A DNA stretch of 64,000 nt, taken from assembly GCA_006228005.1 (NCBI GenBank), contig VDHG01000037.1, forward strand, positions 34,840 to 98,839. The letters run 5' to 3'. The stretch comes from Testudinibacter crocodili. GTDB taxonomy: Bacteria; Pseudomonadota; Gammaproteobacteria; Enterobacterales; Pasteurellaceae. Shown one piece after another: positions 37,867 to 47,285 of this stretch; position 1 is the stretch's first letter, and each line of letters starts with the position of its first letter. Below the pieces are notes generated by a model. That model did no database searches. It worked only from the letters and a program-made list of their open reading frames with translations, and was not told the DNA's origin. Both the position numbers and the translations under genes were made by a program.

Positions 37867-37956
37867 AAATCCTCCTTGTAATGTAATTTAGTAAATTAGT
37901 AAATTAGTAAACCAACAGCTTTATGTATTCGAAGTCATTCTACTTACTTTATAAAA

Positions 37957-37968
37957 TTGGTATACCAA
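37957..37968. promoter_or_regulatory. UxuR/ExuR-type operator (SDR-uxuR intergenic)
   Basis: AAAATTGGTATACCAAAAT contains the perfect palindrome TTGGTATACCAA, the known binding pattern of ExuR and UxuR regulators. It lies about 90 bases upstream of the SDR gene start and would control the minus-strand operon, uxuR, or both. Confidence 0.78.
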
Positions 37969-38062
37969 AATATAATAAAAATGTGATTAAAATCACATTT
38001 TTAATTTATTGGCATTCCAAAATCTCATATAAACAGGTAAAATATTGAAGTGTAAAAGAGAC

Positions 38063-38076
38063 ATTGGTAATCCAAT
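38063..38076. promoter_or_regulatory. Second UxuR/ExuR-like operator, near uxuR
   Basis: ATTGGTAATCCAAT is a palindrome with 5-bp arms closely related to TTGGTATACCAA, about 80 bases before the uxuR start and 106 bases from the first box. It fits autoregulation of the uxuR-uxuA transcript. Confidence 0.6.
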
Positions 38077-38155
38077 CGGAATTTGTGAGATAAGGTAGAA
38101 ACTAACTTTGATTGTAATAATATCAATAAGATAAAGTAATTAGCGGAGTTGAATA

Positions 38156-38908
38156 ATGGATAATAATGAACTACGTTCCTATAAAAAAATAGGACTTTTA
38201 TTAAAAGAACGACTTGCCGATGGTATATATAACATTGGCGATAGATTGCCAACCGAACGTGATTTTGCCGAAGAGTTCGGGGTCAGTCGAACGGTAATCA
38301 GGGAAGCACTGATTATGCTTGAACTAGAAAATCTTATTGATATCAAAAAAGGATCAGGGGTTTATGTCACCGCACTTCCGGTTGCTGCAAATGACGAAAA
38401 AGACGATATTTTTTCTGATATCGGTCCCTTTGAACTATTGCAGGCGCGGCAGTTATTAGAAAGTAGTATTGCAGAATTCGCTGCAATTCAAGCCACTAAA
38501 AAAGATATCGATAAACTGAAATCAATCTTAAACCAAGAGCGAAAAAGCTTACAGCTTGGTGAAGAAGACTATGTTGCAGATGAAGATTTTCATTCAACCA
38601 TCGCAGAAATAACACAAAATGAAGTGTTAGTTAGAATGCAAAAAGATCTTTGGAAATACCGCACTGACAGTGAAATGTGGAAAGGGTTACACGCCCATAT
38701 TCCTAATCAAAGTTATCGTTATTTATGGTTACAAGATCATGAAAATATCATCACGGCTATTCAGCGTAAAGATCCTGCTTTGGCAAGAAAGGCGATGTGG
38801 CAACATTTAGAAAATGTGAAACAAAAACTTTTCGAATTATCAGATGTAGAAGACCCTGATTTTGATGGTTATTTATTTAGTGTTAATCCGGTTATCGTCG
38901 GAATTTAA
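38156..38908 (+). CDS. uxuR: GntR/FadR-family hexuronate regulator, UxuR-like
   Basis: The product has 250 residues. The winged helix (about 10-72) contains YNIGDRLPTERDFAEEFGVS and RTVIREALIMLELENLIDI; the FCD effector domain has [21 protein letters not shown] and the metal-ligand histidines in DFHSTIAEI, KGLHAHI and MWQHLENVK. It ends SVNPVIVGI, similar to the ExuR/UxuR family end. It should repress the uronate genes until fructuronate or a related acid binds. The gene is AT-rich for most of its length but carries one uptake signal at 38371. uxuA follows after 20 bases. Confidence 0.87.
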   Translation: MDNNELRSYKKIGLLLKERLADGIYNIGDRLPTERDFAEEFGVSRTVIREALIMLELENLIDIKKGSGVYVTALPVAANDEKDDIFSDIGPFELLQARQLLESSIAEFAAIQATKKDIDKLKSILNQERKSLQLGEEDYVADEDFHSTIAEITQNEVLVRMQKDLWKYRTDSEMWKGLHAHIPNQSYRYLWLQDHENIITAIQRKDPALARKAMWQHLENVKQKLFELSDVEDPDFDGYLFSVNPVIVGI

Positions 38909-38928
38909 TTTAGTCATAGGAGCAAAAA

Positions 38929-40113
38929 ATGGAACAAACATGGCGTTGGTACGGGCCGAAAGATCCGGTGTCATTGGCGGATATTCGTCAGGCGGGGGCG
39001 ACGGGGATTGTGACCGCACTTCATCATATCCCGAACGGGCAAGTGTGGAGTATTGAGGAGATCGAGAAGCGTAAAAGTGAGATCGAACAAGCCGGATTGG
39101 TGTGGTCAGTGGTCGAAAGCGTGCCGGTGCATGAAGAGATCAAAACCCAAACTGGGCAATATCTGCAATGGATTGAAAATTATCAGCAAACCCTGCGCAA
39201 TTTGGCAAAGTGCGGTATTGATACCGTTTGTTATAATTTCATGCCGGTGTTGGATTGGACGCGTACCGATTTGGCATACCAATTGCCGGACGGTTCAAAA
39301 GCGTTGCGCTTTGATCAAGATGCGTTTGCCGCTTTCGAGCTATATATTTTAAAACGTCCTGGCGCCACTGAAACTTACAGTGCAGCCGAACAGCAAGCCG
39401 CCAAAACCTATTTTGATCACATGAACACACAAGATGTTCAGCAACTGACCAATAATATCATCGCTGGCTTACCGGGTGCAGAAGAGGGTTATACCCTTGC
39501 CGAGTTCCAGCAACAATTGGATCGCTATCAAGGCATCAGCAAGGAACAGTTCCGTCAGCATTTGGCATTCTTTTTGCAACAGATTATTCCGGTGGCGGAA
39601 GAAGTCGGAATCAAAATGGCGATTCACCCTGATGATCCGCCGCGCCCAATTTTAGGTTTGCCACGGATTGTTTCCACGATTGAAGATATGCAATGGTTTG
39701 TCGAAACCCAACCGCTGGCGGCAAACGGTTTCACTATGTGCACTGGCTCTTACGGCGTGCGTTCCGATAACGATTTGGTGCAAATGACCGAACGCTTTGC
39801 CGATCGGATCTATTTCGCCCATTTGCGCTCCACTTGCCGCGAGGAAAACCCACTGACTTTCCACGAAGCGGCGCATTTAGAGGGTGATGTTGATATGTTT
39901 AATGTGGTCAAGGCCTTACTAAGCGAAGAGTACAAACGCAAAGCCGCAGGTAATCAGCGCTTGATTCCAATGCGTCCCGATCACGGCCATCAGATGCTGG
40001 ACGATTTGCGTAAGAAAACCAACCCAGGCTATTCAGCTATTGGTCGTCTGAAAGGTTTGGCAGAATTTCGCGGACTGGAATTGGCGTTGAAAAAAGTCTA
40101 TTTTAATCAATAA
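38929..40113 (+). CDS. uxuA: Mannonate dehydratase
   Basis: The product has 394 residues, exactly the length of E. coli UxuA, and nearly colinear with it: [71 protein letters not shown] (metal-ligand His/Asp), [13 protein letters not shown] loop, FAHLRST and [13 protein letters not shown]. It dehydrates mannonate to 2-keto-3-deoxygluconate. Ribosome site TAGGAGC. Normal base composition with two uptake signals, in contrast to the neighbouring cassette. Confidence 0.97.
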   Translation: MEQTWRWYGPKDPVSLADIRQAGATGIVTALHHIPNGQVWSIEEIEKRKSEIEQAGLVWSVVESVPVHEEIKTQTGQYLQWIENYQQTLRNLAKCGIDTVCYNFMPVLDWTRTDLAYQLPDGSKALRFDQDAFAAFELYILKRPGATETYSAAEQQAAKTYFDHMNTQDVQQLTNNIIAGLPGAEEGYTLAEFQQQLDRYQGISKEQFRQHLAFFLQQIIPVAEEVGIKMAIHPDDPPRPILGLPRIVSTIEDMQWFVETQPLAANGFTMCTGSYGVRSDNDLVQMTERFADRIYFAHLRSTCREENPLTFHEAAHLEGDVDMFNVVKALLSEEYKRKAAGNQRLIPMRPDHGHQMLDDLRKKTNPGYSAIGRLKGLAEFRGLELALKKVYFNQ

Positions 40114-40157
40114 GATGATAACAGGGGATTCTTTCCTCCTTATCATCGGATATCGCC

Positions 40158-41021
40158 ATGCAAAACTATCTCGGACAACTGCTGATGTTTCTGGTTACGC
40201 TGATCGGCGCTTCGGGGTGGTTTTTGTCGAAAAATGCGATTGCAGAAATGCCCTCCGTCGGCTTTATGGGGCTGCGTTTTTTATTGGCAGCATTCATTTT
40301 TTTGCCTTTCGCCTATCGGTCATTATATCGTCTGACTAAAATACAAATTCTGAATGCAAGTGCGGTCGGCGTGGTATTAGCGCTCAATCTATTTCTCTGG
40401 GTTCAAGGTATAACCTACAGTAATGCTTTAGGGGAAGGCGCTTTTCTGGTCAGTTTGTCAATGCTGATCGCACCGCTCATTGCTTGGTTGGTTTTCAAAC
40501 ACCGCCCTTTGCCGGTATTCTGGCTTTCGATGCCGATTGCCCTTGCCGGACTGTATTTGCTGGCTATCGGGCGCTATGGCGAACTGCGTTTTTCAAGCGG
40601 CAGTATCCTATTTCTACTCAGCTCTCTCTCCGCAGCACTCTATTTTGTGCTGAATCATCAATATGCCAAAAATATTCCGTCGATGCCGCTGATTGTGATT
40701 CAGTTTGGAATCGTCGGCATGTTATGCAGTGGTTATTCACTCACTTTTGAAGTTTGGCGAACCAATATTTCAAGCCAAACCTGGCTGTGGTTTGTTGCCA
40801 GTGTACTGATTGCCAGCAACTTGCGTTATTTTGTACAAACGCTTGGGCAGAAGCACTGCAATATTACAACCGCCGCAATTATTATGGTGCTGGAGCCGGT
40901 TTGGACATTAATCTTAAGCGTCTGGATAATGAACGAGCCGATAACGATACTGAAGTTACTAGGCTGTCTATTGATTCTGTGTGCTTTACTGAGCTACCGT
41001 TTGAATATTGTCAGAAAATAA
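40158..41021 (+). CDS. DMT-superfamily (EamA) transporter
   Basis: The product has 287 residues with about ten membrane helices arranged as two EamA repeats; the second includes YFVQTLGQKHCNITTAAIIMVLEPVWTLIL in the typical EamA pattern. These are usually exporters of metabolites or amino acids; the substrate is unknown. It lies 44 bases after uxuA, across a GATGATA ... TATCATC hairpin (40114-40147), and could be cotranscribed, but nothing ties it to uronates. Its stop codon is directly followed by the TAGGGTCTGTTGAT motif. Confidence 0.78.
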   Translation: MQNYLGQLLMFLVTLIGASGWFLSKNAIAEMPSVGFMGLRFLLAAFIFLPFAYRSLYRLTKIQILNASAVGVVLALNLFLWVQGITYSNALGEGAFLVSLSMLIAPLIAWLVFKHRPLPVFWLSMPIALAGLYLLAIGRYGELRFSSGSILFLLSSLSAALYFVLNHQYAKNIPSMPLIVIQFGIVGMLCSGYSLTFEVWRTNISSQTWLWFVASVLIASNLRYFVQTLGQKHCNITTAAIIMVLEPVWTLILSVWIMNEPITILKLLGCLLILCALLSYRLNIVRK

Positions 41022-41035
41022 TAGGGTCTGTTGAT
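41022..41035 (+). repeat. TAGGGTCTGTTGAT motif, copy 1
   Basis: This 14-base sequence occurs also at 52524-52537 (reverse) and 63940-63953 (forward), each time in a non-coding gap. It resembles a mobile-element terminal repeat, but no element body adjoins this copy. Confidence 0.45.
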
Positions 41036-41045
41036 ACGATTTCTT

Positions 41046-41074
41046 ATCCATGTACAGCGATACTGCACATGGAT
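41046..41074. terminator. Hairpin between convergent eamA-type gene and uxaA
   Basis: ATCCATGT and ACATGGAT form the outer arms, with CAG/CTG extending the stem inside after one mismatch. It lies between the two convergent stop codons and probably terminates both, though a T-run is absent. Confidence 0.6.
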
Positions 41075-41101
41075 ATCTCATCAAATTCCCAGATTCGCTA
41101 G

Positions 41102-42589
41102 CTATAAAGTCACACCACTTTTGAAAATCGCCAATTCGCGGAAGTCATTAATCTCATTTTTTGTCGGTTGTCCATTTACGGTATTGACCAGCAGATCAAT
41201 GAAATTTTGCAACATTTGCATCATGGATACCTCTTCCAACAGTTGCCCAGCGTTAAAATCGATCCAGTGTTTTTTCTTGTTTGCCAGTTCGCTGTTGGTG
41301 GCGATTTTCAGTGTTGGCACAAAACCGCCGTAGGGCGTTCCGCGTCCGGTGGTAAACAACACGATATGGCAACCTGCCGCAGCTAAGGCGCTAGTTGCCA
41401 CTGCATCATTGCCCGGCGCGCTCAGCAGGTTCAAGCCGGGGATTTTTAAGCGTTCGCCGTATTTGAGCACATCAACCACTCGGCTATGTCCGGCTTTTTG
41501 CGTGCAGCCGAGGGATTTGTCTTCCAGCGTAGTGATGCCGCCCTCTTTGTTGCCCGGTGATGGGTTTTCATAAATTGGTTGCTGGTGCCGAATAAAATAC
41601 TGTTTGAAATCATTGACCATCGCCACCGTTTTATTAAAAGTCTGCTCATCTCGACAATGGCTCATTAGAATGCGTTCCGCGCCAAACATTTCCGGTACTT
41701 CGGTCAACACCGTTGTGCCGCCATGCGAGGTCAGATAATCCGAAAACAGCCCAAGCATCGGGTTGGCGGTGATGCCGGAAAAGCCGTCAGAACCGCCGCA
41801 TTCCAGCCCGAATTTCACTTCGCTCAACTTGCCCGCTTGCCGTTTGTCTTGCGCCATTTGTTGATACAATTGTTCGAGCAAGGCGACACCAGCCTCAACT
41901 TCATCTTCCACTTTCTGCGACACCATAAATTTGACCCGTTCATGATCGTAATCGCCCAACGTCTGCTGAAATACATTCACCTGGTTATTTTCACAGCCCA
42001 AACCGATCACCAACACCGCACCGGCGTTCGGGTGTTTGACCATATCCTGCAAAATAATTTTGGTATTTTCATGATCATCACCCAATTGCGAACACCCGTA
42101 GCTATGATTGAAAGTATACACACCGTCAATCGCCAATTCGGGGTGATTTTGTAAAAATTGCTTTTGGATCTGACGTGCAATACCGACCACGCAGCCCACC
42201 GTCGGCACGATCCACAATTCGTTACGAATGCCGACTTCGCCGTTTTTGCGACGGTATAAGCGCACTTTTCTGTCTTCCGCCTGCGCCGAAAGTGCGGTCG
42301 AAATCGGCTCGTATTGATAGTCGTTGATGTCGCTCAGATTGGTTTTGGTATTGTGTACATGCACATGTTCGCCAATGTCGATCGACTGGGTGGCATGCCC
42401 AATCGGATAGCCGTATTTGATCACCAAATCACCTGCGGCTATCGTTTGCAGCGCTATTTTATGTCCGCGCGCAACCGCACTTTTCACCTCAAGCGGATTG
42501 CCATCACAATCCAGCGTTTGTCCTGCGGATAAATCCTGCAACGCGACGGCGACATTGTCCTGCGGATTAATTTTGATCAACTGTTTCAT
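41102..42589 (-). CDS. uxaA: Altronate dehydratase
   Basis: The product has 495 residues, the same as E. coli UxaA. The N-terminal SAF domain (about 1-95, with GHATQSIDIGEHVHVHN) precedes the large catalytic domain with RIRN-type GEVGIRNELWIVPTVGCV, FNHSYGCSQLGDD, LVIGLGCENNQ, FGLECGGSDGFSGITANP and TTGRGTPYGGFVPTLKI. It dehydrates altronate to 2-keto-3-deoxygluconate. It follows uxaB by 6 bases in the operon uxaC-uxaB-uxaA. Three uptake signals lie within it. Confidence 0.96.
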   Translation of the reverse strand: MKQLIKINPQDNVAVALQDLSAGQTLDCDGNPLEVKSAVARGHKIALQTIAAGDLVIKYGYPIGHATQSIDIGEHVHVHNTKTNLSDINDYQYEPISTALSAQAEDRKVRLYRRKNGEVGIRNELWIVPTVGCVVGIARQIQKQFLQNHPELAIDGVYTFNHSYGCSQLGDDHENTKIILQDMVKHPNAGAVLVIGLGCENNQVNVFQQTLGDYDHERVKFMVSQKVEDEVEAGVALLEQLYQQMAQDKRQAGKLSEVKFGLECGGSDGFSGITANPMLGLFSDYLTSHGGTTVLTEVPEMFGAERILMSHCRDEQTFNKTVAMVNDFKQYFIRHQQPIYENPSPGNKEGGITTLEDKSLGCTQKAGHSRVVDVLKYGERLKIPGLNLLSAPGNDAVATSALAAAGCHIVLFTTGRGTPYGGFVPTLKIATNSELANKKKHWIDFNAGQLLEEVSMMQMLQNFIDLLVNTVNGQPTKNEINDFRELAIFKSGVTL

Positions 42590-42595
42590 TATTAT

Positions 42596-44053
42596 TTAAT
42601 CCTTGCAATAAACCCGAAGTGCGGTGCGCATACCGTCAGTTAAAATCGCCTGCACCTGCTCGGTCAACTGCAACGTCAAGCCCGGCACTTCATTTAAATC
42701 CTGCTGCCAATGTTCTTGTTGTCGCAGCACATTACTGACCAGCTGCGCTACGGAAATCTGCTGCTGTTCAAGCTGTTGCCACCAAAGTACATAGTTATCC
42801 AACCAGAATTGATCATCATTTAACGGGATCGCTTCGCCATTACGCTTACCACGATAAAAAGCGATTAATGCCGCTAAAGCAAACGTCAAGCGCTCCGGTA
42901 AACGATGGAATTTTTGGTGATAAGCCAATAACTGCGGCAAAATACGAGTGACATATTTAGTCATACTGTTCAAGGAAATCGAAAGTAACTGATGTTTGAT
43001 AAACGGGTTGCGGAAACGGTTGATCACCGCATCGGCAAACTGTTCCAGCTCGGCTTGCGGTAACGATAGCACCGGGATGATTTCCTGATGAATGGTTTGC
43101 TCCACAAACTCGCGTAATTGCGGATCTTCCATACTTTCGCCGACATAATCCATGCCCGCCAAATATGCCACCGGCACAAGTGCGGTATGCGCCCCGTTCA
43201 AAATCGCCACTTTACGCTCTTTATACGGTTTGATGTCGTCCACGACCAAAATATTCATCGCAACGTGATCTAAATTCAGCAGCTGTTTAACCGATTCCGG
43301 TCCCTGGATCACGAACAGATAAAAATATTCGGCGGTATCCAAAAACGCATCTTGATAGCCGAACGCCTGTTCAAGCGCAGTCACTTCATCACGCGGATAA
43401 CCGGTGACAATGCGATCGACCAAGGTGGAACAAAAAGTATTACTCTGTTCAATCCATTGCGCAAAGTGCGGTGGCAACTGCCATTGCGCCGCATATTTCA
43501 GCACCAGCTCCTTCAATTTTTCGCCGTTATAATCAATCAGCTCACACGGTAATAGCGTCCAGCCCTTATCCGGCGCACCGTTAAAATGGGCAAAGCGTTC
43601 GAACAATAAACGGGTCAGTTTCGCCGGATAACTACTCGGTGGTGTATCACTGAATTGATCTTGTTCGTTATAACTAATTCCCGCTTCAGTGGTATTGGAA
43701 AACACGAGCTGAATATTTTCATCACGAGCAAGCGCCAAATAATCGGCGAAATCTCGGTACACATTAATTTCATTATTGACCGAGCGTATGAGACGCGCCT
43801 CTTTCACCGCCTCACCCTGCTCATTCAAGCCACGAATAATCGTAGTATAAAGCCCGTCTTGCGTGTTCAACGACGGCGGAAAATCGCTGTCAATCGGACG
43901 GACAACAGTAATCCCCGCATTTAATCCGGTCTTCTCATTTAAAATATCAATCTGCCAGTCGATAAACGCCCGCAAAAAATTGCCTTCACCAAACTGGATA
44001 ATTTTGGTCGGGTATTGAGGGCCGGGGAAGTTTTGACGATTAAGTTGTTTCAT
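42596..44053 (-). CDS. uxaB: Tagaturonate reductase (altronate oxidoreductase)
   Basis: The product has 485 residues (E. coli UxaB 483). The N-terminal [57 protein letters not shown] and [12 protein letters not shown] segments match UxaB rather than the fructuronate reductase UxuB, and [20 protein letters not shown] is the conserved substrate loop of this polyol dehydrogenase family. It reduces tagaturonate to altronate with NADH. It lies 18 bases after uxaC and 6 before uxaA. Confidence 0.95.
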   Translation of the reverse strand: MKQLNRQNFPGPQYPTKIIQFGEGNFLRAFIDWQIDILNEKTGLNAGITVVRPIDSDFPPSLNTQDGLYTTIIRGLNEQGEAVKEARLIRSVNNEINVYRDFADYLALARDENIQLVFSNTTEAGISYNEQDQFSDTPPSSYPAKLTRLLFERFAHFNGAPDKGWTLLPCELIDYNGEKLKELVLKYAAQWQLPPHFAQWIEQSNTFCSTLVDRIVTGYPRDEVTALEQAFGYQDAFLDTAEYFYLFVIQGPESVKQLLNLDHVAMNILVVDDIKPYKERKVAILNGAHTALVPVAYLAGMDYVGESMEDPQLREFVEQTIHQEIIPVLSLPQAELEQFADAVINRFRNPFIKHQLLSISLNSMTKYVTRILPQLLAYHQKFHRLPERLTFALAALIAFYRGKRNGEAIPLNDDQFWLDNYVLWWQQLEQQQISVAQLVSNVLRQQEHWQQDLNEVPGLTLQLTEQVQAILTDGMRTALRVYCKD

Positions 44054-44071
44054 TTCTTTTTCTTTCCTGTA

Positions 44072-45484
44072 TTAATTTAATTCAATCGCAAAGTACTTCT
44101 TCGCATTATCAAAACAGATATTGGAAACCATGTTGCCAAGTAACGCTAAATCAGCTGGGGCTTCGCCATCTCTGACCCAGTGTCCGAGCATTTGGCATAG
44201 CAAGCGACGGAAATATTCGTGGCGAGTGTAAGACAAGAAGCTACGGCTATCGGTCAACATACCAACAAAATGACTCAATAATCCCAGTTGGCTCAATTGG
44301 GTCATTTGACGCAACATGCCGTCTTTTTGGTCATTAAACCACCATCCTGAGCCGAACTGCATTTTGCCGGCAACACCGCCTTGCTGGAAATTACCCAACA
44401 TCGTGGCAATCACTTCGTTATCTCTAGGATTTAAGCAATACAGGATGGTTTTTGGTAATGCATCATTTTTGGCTTGTGCATTAAGCAAACAGGAAAGCGC
44501 CCGGGCAATAGGTTCATCATTAATCGAATCAAATCCGGTATCCGGACCTAATTGTTTGAACATAAAACTATTATTGTTGCGTATGGCACCGATATGATAT
44601 TGTTGCACCCATCCTCTACGAGAATATTCGCCGCTCAGGAATACCAATACTGCCGTTTTAAATTGTGCCACTTCTGGTTGAGTCAGCAACTGCCCAGCTA
44701 AACGCTTACTTAGAATAGTATTGAGAGTGGCTTCGTCCGCTTCACCATAAAGCACAACATCCAAAGCGTGATCGGATACTTTGCAGCCGTGAGCTGCAAA
44801 ATAATCCATCCGTTTTTTCAACGCATCGCAAAGTGCGGTAAAGGAACTGATATCCGTATCGGAAACCCGTGCCAGTTTTTCGATATAATCATTGAAGGTA
44901 TCCAATTCGATATTAAATGCTTTATCCGGACGCCAACTTGGCGCTACTTTAATACCAAAAGTGCGGTCTTCCGCAATGGTTTTATGATGCTGCAAATCAT
45001 CAATCGGATCATCGGTTGTGCCAACGAATTTAACATTCATTTGCTGCATAATGCCCCTGGCTGAAAAGGGTTTTGTTGCCAACATAGCATTACAGCGATT
45101 CCAAATGTCATCAGCGGTATCAGCTGATAATAAAATATCGGTAATCCCAAATGGCCGTCTCAATTCTAAATGTGTCCAGTGGTAAAGCGGATTACCAATG
45201 GTATGCGGTATGGTCTTGGCCCAAGCGATAAACTTGTCATAATCCGAGCTATCCCCAGTACATAATTGTTCACTGACTCCATGAGTACGCATTGCCCGCC
45301 ATTTATAGTGATCACCCCTCAACCAGATGTCATACAAATTTTTAAATTGATAATCAATTGCAATTTGTTCTGGTGGAAGATGGCAGTGGTAATCAAAAAT
45401 TGGCTGATTAACCGCATAATCAAAGTAGAGTTTTTGTGAAAACTCAGTATCAAGCAGGAAGTTTTCCGTTAGAAAAGCGCTCAT
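44072..45484 (-). CDS. uxaC: Glucuronate/uronate isomerase, second copy
   Basis: The product has 470 residues, identical in length to E. coli UxaC and closer to it than the copy at 31544-32947 ([55 protein letters not shown] at the end). It opens the uxaC-uxaB-uxaA operon, which serves the galacturonate branch, and is divergent from the TRAP transporter genes. Its start codon follows GGGGGATAAACA. It contains two uptake signals. Confidence 0.96.
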   Translation of the reverse strand: MSAFLTENFLLDTEFSQKLYFDYAVNQPIFDYHCHLPPEQIAIDYQFKNLYDIWLRGDHYKWRAMRTHGVSEQLCTGDSSDYDKFIAWAKTIPHTIGNPLYHWTHLELRRPFGITDILLSADTADDIWNRCNAMLATKPFSARGIMQQMNVKFVGTTDDPIDDLQHHKTIAEDRTFGIKVAPSWRPDKAFNIELDTFNDYIEKLARVSDTDISSFTALCDALKKRMDYFAAHGCKVSDHALDVVLYGEADEATLNTILSKRLAGQLLTQPEVAQFKTAVLVFLSGEYSRRGWVQQYHIGAIRNNNSFMFKQLGPDTGFDSINDEPIARALSCLLNAQAKNDALPKTILYCLNPRDNEVIATMLGNFQQGGVAGKMQFGSGWWFNDQKDGMLRQMTQLSQLGLLSHFVGMLTDSRSFLSYTRHEYFRRLLCQMLGHWVRDGEAPADLALLGNMVSNICFDNAKKYFAIELN

Positions 45485-45540
45485 TGTTTATCCCCCTTCA
45501 ATCAGGTAGTGAATTTATTGCACGTTATATCACAGCAATC

Positions 45541-45552
45541 TTGTTATACCAA
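45541..45552. promoter_or_regulatory. ExuR-like operator upstream of uxaC (second copy)
   Basis: TTGTTATACCAA matches TTGGTATACCAA at 11 of 12 positions, 57 bases upstream of the uxaC start on the minus strand. A second related site, ATTGGTAATACTGAT, lies at 45654-45668 nearer the TRAP genes. Confidence 0.55.
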
Positions 45553-45578
45553 TAACAAAAATATATATTATTATTTTA

Positions 45579-45594
45579 TGTGATATCACTCACA
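45579..45594. promoter_or_regulatory. CRP site in the uxaC/TRAP divergent promoter region
   Basis: TGTGATATCACTCACA has both CRP half-sites (TGTGA and TCACA) perfect with the standard 6-base spacer. It lies between the two divergent operons, flanked by the ExuR-like boxes, and suggests catabolite control of both. Confidence 0.82.
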
Positions 45595-45767
45595 TTTGTA
45601 GAAATAGGAAAATAACGTCAATGATTTTTAGTGGTAAGATGCCGATGTCTTCAATTGGTAATACTGATTATTATGTAATCCTTCCAAGATAATCTCTTGA
45701 AATGGAATATAAACATTCTCACCTACCAACATATATGACATCTTTCAAATCAATTAAGGAGATTCTG

Positions 45768-46754
45768 ATGAAATTTAAACCGTTACTAGCCAGTCTGTAT
45801 GTAGCTTTACCATTATTGGCAACCTCTGTAGAGGTTTTGGCTGCTCGGGTCACATTAAAATTGGCGCATAATTTGGATCAATCCCACGTTGTGCATCAAG
45901 CTCTGGATCAATTAGCAAAAGATTTAAAAGAAAAATCTAATGGTGAACTCAATTTGAGAATCTACCCAAGCAGTCAAATGGGTAGTCCGCGCGAAACGAT
46001 AGAGATGGTACAAAATAAAGCATTAGACATGACGAAAGCCAGTGCCAGTGAGCTAGAACCTTTTGTCAGTGAATTTGCGATTTTTAGCCTGCCTTATCTT
46101 TTCAGCGATGAAGAGCACTTTAAACGTGTGCTGTTTGGACCAATTGGAGAGCAAATTACGGCAAAATCACAAGATAGCGGTTTTAAAATTATTGCGTCTT
46201 ATGTTGCCGGTACACGCAGCTTCTATGCCAAAAAACCAATTCATTCTCCGGCTGATTTAAAAGGCATGAAAATTCGGGTTGTTCCGACACCAACTACTAA
46301 TAAGTCAATGGAACTTTTAGGAGCTTCACCCGTGCCGATTCCATTTGGGGAAGTCTATACCGCAATCCAACAAGGTGTAATCGATGGAGCAGAAAACAAT
46401 ATTCCGTCTTACTACCAAACCCGCCATGTTGAAGTCGCCAAATTTTATTCACAAGATGAACGTGTCAGCGTACCGGACTATTTAGTCATTGCCAATAGCA
46501 CTTGGGATAAGCTAAGCCCAGAACAACAAACACTACTGATGCAAGCAGCAAAAGACTCTGAAATTTTGCAACAAAAATTATGGGATGAAGAGGTAATTCG
46601 CTCTAAAGCAGAATCTGAAAAATTAGGTGCAACCTTCATCGAAGTGGACAAACAGCCGTTTCGTAATGCTTTAGCACCAATTTACGATGATTTTGCTAAA
46701 GATCCTAATTTATCAACACTAATGGAAGCAATTAAAACCGAAGAAGCTAAATAA
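45768..46754 (+). CDS. TRAP transporter substrate-binding protein (DctP family), likely hexuronate
   Basis: The product has 328 residues. A signal peptide MKFKPLLASLYVALPLLATS runs to VEVLAA, and the mature protein has ARVTLKLAHNLDQSHVVHQA, PSSQMGSPRETIEMVQ, the arginine-bearing LKGMKIRVVPTP (carboxylate ligand in DctP proteins) and PFGEVYTAIQQGVIDGAENN. It captures an acidic substrate in the periplasm. The neighbouring uxaCBA and exuR make galacturonate/glucuronate the likely ligands. The ATG at 45768 follows AAGGAGATT; earlier ATGs would spoil the signal peptide. Confidence 0.88.
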   Translation: MKFKPLLASLYVALPLLATSVEVLAARVTLKLAHNLDQSHVVHQALDQLAKDLKEKSNGELNLRIYPSSQMGSPRETIEMVQNKALDMTKASASELEPFVSEFAIFSLPYLFSDEEHFKRVLFGPIGEQITAKSQDSGFKIIASYVAGTRSFYAKKPIHSPADLKGMKIRVVPTPTTNKSMELLGASPVPIPFGEVYTAIQQGVIDGAENNIPSYYQTRHVEVAKFYSQDERVSVPDYLVIANSTWDKLSPEQQTLLMQAAKDSEILQQKLWDEEVIRSKAESEKLGATFIEVDKQPFRNALAPIYDDFAKDPNLSTLMEAIKTEEAK

Positions 46755-46784
46755 CTTTTTCATACCAGTAAAAAGGGCACTCAT

Positions 46785-47285
46785 ATGCAAATCGAGAAAA
46801 TAAAAAAACCGATAGACTTGTTTATTTCAAGCTTTTCTATTGTGGTCATGGTGTTATTGGTTATGTGTGTTAGTTGGCAGGTTTTTAGCCGCTATGTATT
46901 ACAAACACCTAGTACAGTAACAGATGAAATAGCCCGCTTCAGTATGATTTGGGTTGGATTGTTAGGCGCCGCTTATACAGTCGGTGTGCAACGTCATCTG
47001 TCTATCGATCTGTTTACTCACAATCTAAGCGGCAAAAAGAAACAGTTAAGTAATATTGTGATTAATATTTTTATTTTTCTATTTGCATTGAGTGTCATGG
47101 TGTATGGCGGAGGCACGTTGGTTTCCAAAGTATATGCTTCGGGACAAATTTCTCCTTCGATGCAATTACCAATGGCTTATGTTTATATTGCTTTGCCTTT
47201 AAGCGGAATCTTGATGATGTTTTATAGTCTATTGTTTACCTGCGATAACATAACGAAACTAAATAGTACGAAAGGGGAAAAATGA
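46785..47285 (+). CDS. TRAP transporter small permease (DctQ family)
   Basis: The product has 166 residues and four membrane helices. The conserved WQVFSRYVLQTPSTVTDEIARFSMIWVGLLGAA region is typical of DctQ proteins (seen around residues 27-60). It joins the binding protein to the large permease. It starts 30 bases after the binding-protein gene and ends in an ATGA overlap with the large permease gene. No uptake signal occurs anywhere in the three TRAP genes. Confidence 0.88.
   Translation: MQIEKIKKPIDLFISSFSIVVMVLLVMCVSWQVFSRYVLQTPSTVTDEIARFSMIWVGLLGAAYTVGVQRHLSIDLFTHNLSGKKKQLSNIVINIFIFLFALSVMVYGGGTLVSKVYASGQISPSMQLPMAYVYIALPLSGILMMFYSLLFTCDNITKLNSTKGEK

Noticed and set aside
33012..38155. 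Cassette as a prophage or integrative element
   Set aside because: No integrase, attachment repeats or phage genes are present; only metabolic genes are found.
42596..44053. This gene as fructuronate reductase UxuB
   Set aside because: Segment-by-segment similarity and operon order (uxaC-uxaB-uxaA) point to tagaturonate reductase; the SDR at 37021 covers the fructuronate step.
31544..45484. Two uxaC copies as a possible assembly duplication
   Set aside because: The two proteins differ throughout and sit in different operons, so they are genuine paralogues.
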